Shown piece after piece: positions 6,036 through 6,472 of a DNA stretch of 6,472 nucleotides (position 1 is the stretch's first letter; each line of letters begins with the position of its first letter). A program made the position numbers and the translations under genes. The notes under the pieces are model-generated. The model was given only the letters and a program-made list of their open reading frames with translations. It made no database searches and had not been told where the DNA came from. The stretch is from Clostridia bacterium (GTDB lineage Bacteria; Bacillota_A; Clostridia; Christensenellales; Borkfalkiaceae), in contig JAFVQP010000137.1 in assembly GCA_017504735.1 (NCBI GenBank), positions 1-6,472 on the forward strand. Direction: 5' to 3'.

Positions 6036-6472
6036 ATGAAAAATTTCTACAATCAGATGGTAAATTACTTTGCGGATAACCTTGTGGTTGCCGCATTGGT
6101 TGCTTGCTTATCCATCTTGGTTATTTTCGTTCTTCTTGCTGTCCTCGTAACCGAAGCGTTCCACAGCAAAAAGAAAGCACAGGCAAAGAAAGCGCAGCCT
6201 AAACCGCTCGACGCACAAACAAAACCTGCTCAACAAAACACAACCGCACCCAGCGTAACGGAAGAAGTTGCTGAAGAAGTAGCTGAAGAAGCTCCTATCG
6301 AAGAACCTGCTGAGGAAGTGGTTGAAGAAGCTCCTATCGAAGAACCTGCTGAAGAAGTAGCTGAAGAAGCTCCTATCGAAGAACCTGCTGAGGAAGTAGT
6401 TGAAGAAGCGCCTATCGAAGAACCTGCTGAAGAAGTAGTTGAAGAAGCGCCTATCGAAGAACCTGCTGAAGA
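6036..6472 (+). CDS. Single-pass membrane protein with acidic tandem-repeat tail (runs off right edge)
   Basis: At least 145 residues are encoded before the window ends; I do not recognise the family. Residues 15-38 (starting NLVVAALVACL) form one hydrophobic membrane segment. A Lys-rich stretch follows (45-56, KKKAQAKKAQPK), then a Gln/Pro/Thr linker to about 75. From residue 76 the protein is almost entirely Glu, Val, Ala, Pro and Ile: two short EEVA units, then 13-residue repeats of the form EEAPIEEPAEEVV. The positive charges just after the membrane segment suggest that the C-terminal region stays in the cytoplasm; that is inference from the positive-inside rule. The repeats are likely extended or helical and strongly negative, as in spacer or scaffold regions. 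A folded domain may follow beyond the window. The gene has its own promoter and is divergent from the flavoprotein operon. Confidence 0.82.
   Translation, partial: MKNFYNQMVNYFADNLVVAALVACLSILVIFVLLAVLVTEAFHSKKKAQAKKAQPKPLDAQTKPAQQNTTAPSVTEEVAEEVAEEAPIEEPAEEVVEEAPIEEPAEEVAEEAPIEEPAEEVVEEAPIEEPAEEVVEEAPIEEPAE
6285..6472 (+). repeat. 39-bp tandem repeats, four full copies plus a partial
   Basis: Full units begin at 6285, 6324, 6363 and 6402, and a fifth begins at 6441 and is cut by the window edge after 32 bases. Each encodes EEAPIEEPAEEV followed by V or A. Copies differ at few positions, mainly third codon bases (GCT/GCG, GAA/GAG, GTG/GTA) and one GTT/GCT change, so they are recent duplications able to expand or contract in frame. 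Confidence 0.95.

Noticed and set aside
5846..6079. Plus-strand frame with a hydrophobic stretch in the divergent promoter region
   Set aside because: It has no ribosome binding site, spans both promoters and overlaps two real genes; its hydrophobicity comes from T-rich DNA.

Overview
The window looks like chromosomal DNA from a low-to-moderate G+C Bacillota, most likely a gut-type member of the Clostridia. This is inferred from strong AGGAGG-type ribosome binding sites, consensus TTGACA/TATAAT-like promoters, AT-rich intergenic DNA, and a gene set (PepV/Sapep-type dipeptidase, RadC, a TetR regulator, paired HI0933/COG2509 flavoproteins) that is common in that group. No transposase, integrase, phage gene, CRISPR array, tRNA or rRNA was seen.

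Layout from left to right. Positions 1-399 (minus) hold the N-terminal 133 residues of a RadC-family protein that runs off the left edge. A short AT-rich divergent promoter region (400-572) separates it from a complete M20-family dipeptidase gene (573-2033, plus), which has a 40-residue acidic/basic C-terminal tail beyond the enzyme core. A bidirectional terminator (2045-2078) serves this gene and the convergent TetR-family regulator gene (2085-2666, minus). The TetR promoter is overlaid by a near-perfect 22-bp inverted repeat that is probably its own operator.

The 411-base gap at 2667-3077 is the least ordinary part. Besides the TetR promoter and operator it holds a G+C-rich island (about 2779-2961) that folds well as minus-strand RNA: a GNRA-capped hairpin, a large two-part stem, and a 17-bp hairpin with no U-tract. 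In all three stems, or in the loop, the minus-strand reading pairs or caps better than the plus-strand reading. Directly upstream are four GTGA units phased at exactly 11 bp. This is a candidate non-coding RNA with a regulated promoter; I could not assign it to a known family.

To its right, two flavoprotein genes on the minus strand form an operon with a 4-base ATGA overlap: an HI0933/BaiN-type oxidoreductase (4652-5860), then a COG2509-type FAD-dependent dehydrogenase (3078-4655). Their promoter lies so close to the first ATG that the mRNA should be leaderless. A divergent promoter drives the last gene (6036 to the right edge, plus), a single-pass membrane protein with a long acidic C-terminal region built from 39-bp tandem repeats (13 residues each), cut by the window edge.

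The genes do not form one obvious pathway. The peptidase, RadC and flavoproteins look like housekeeping neighbours. The points of interest are the structured intergenic island, the TetR operator, the leaderless flavoprotein operon and the repeat protein.
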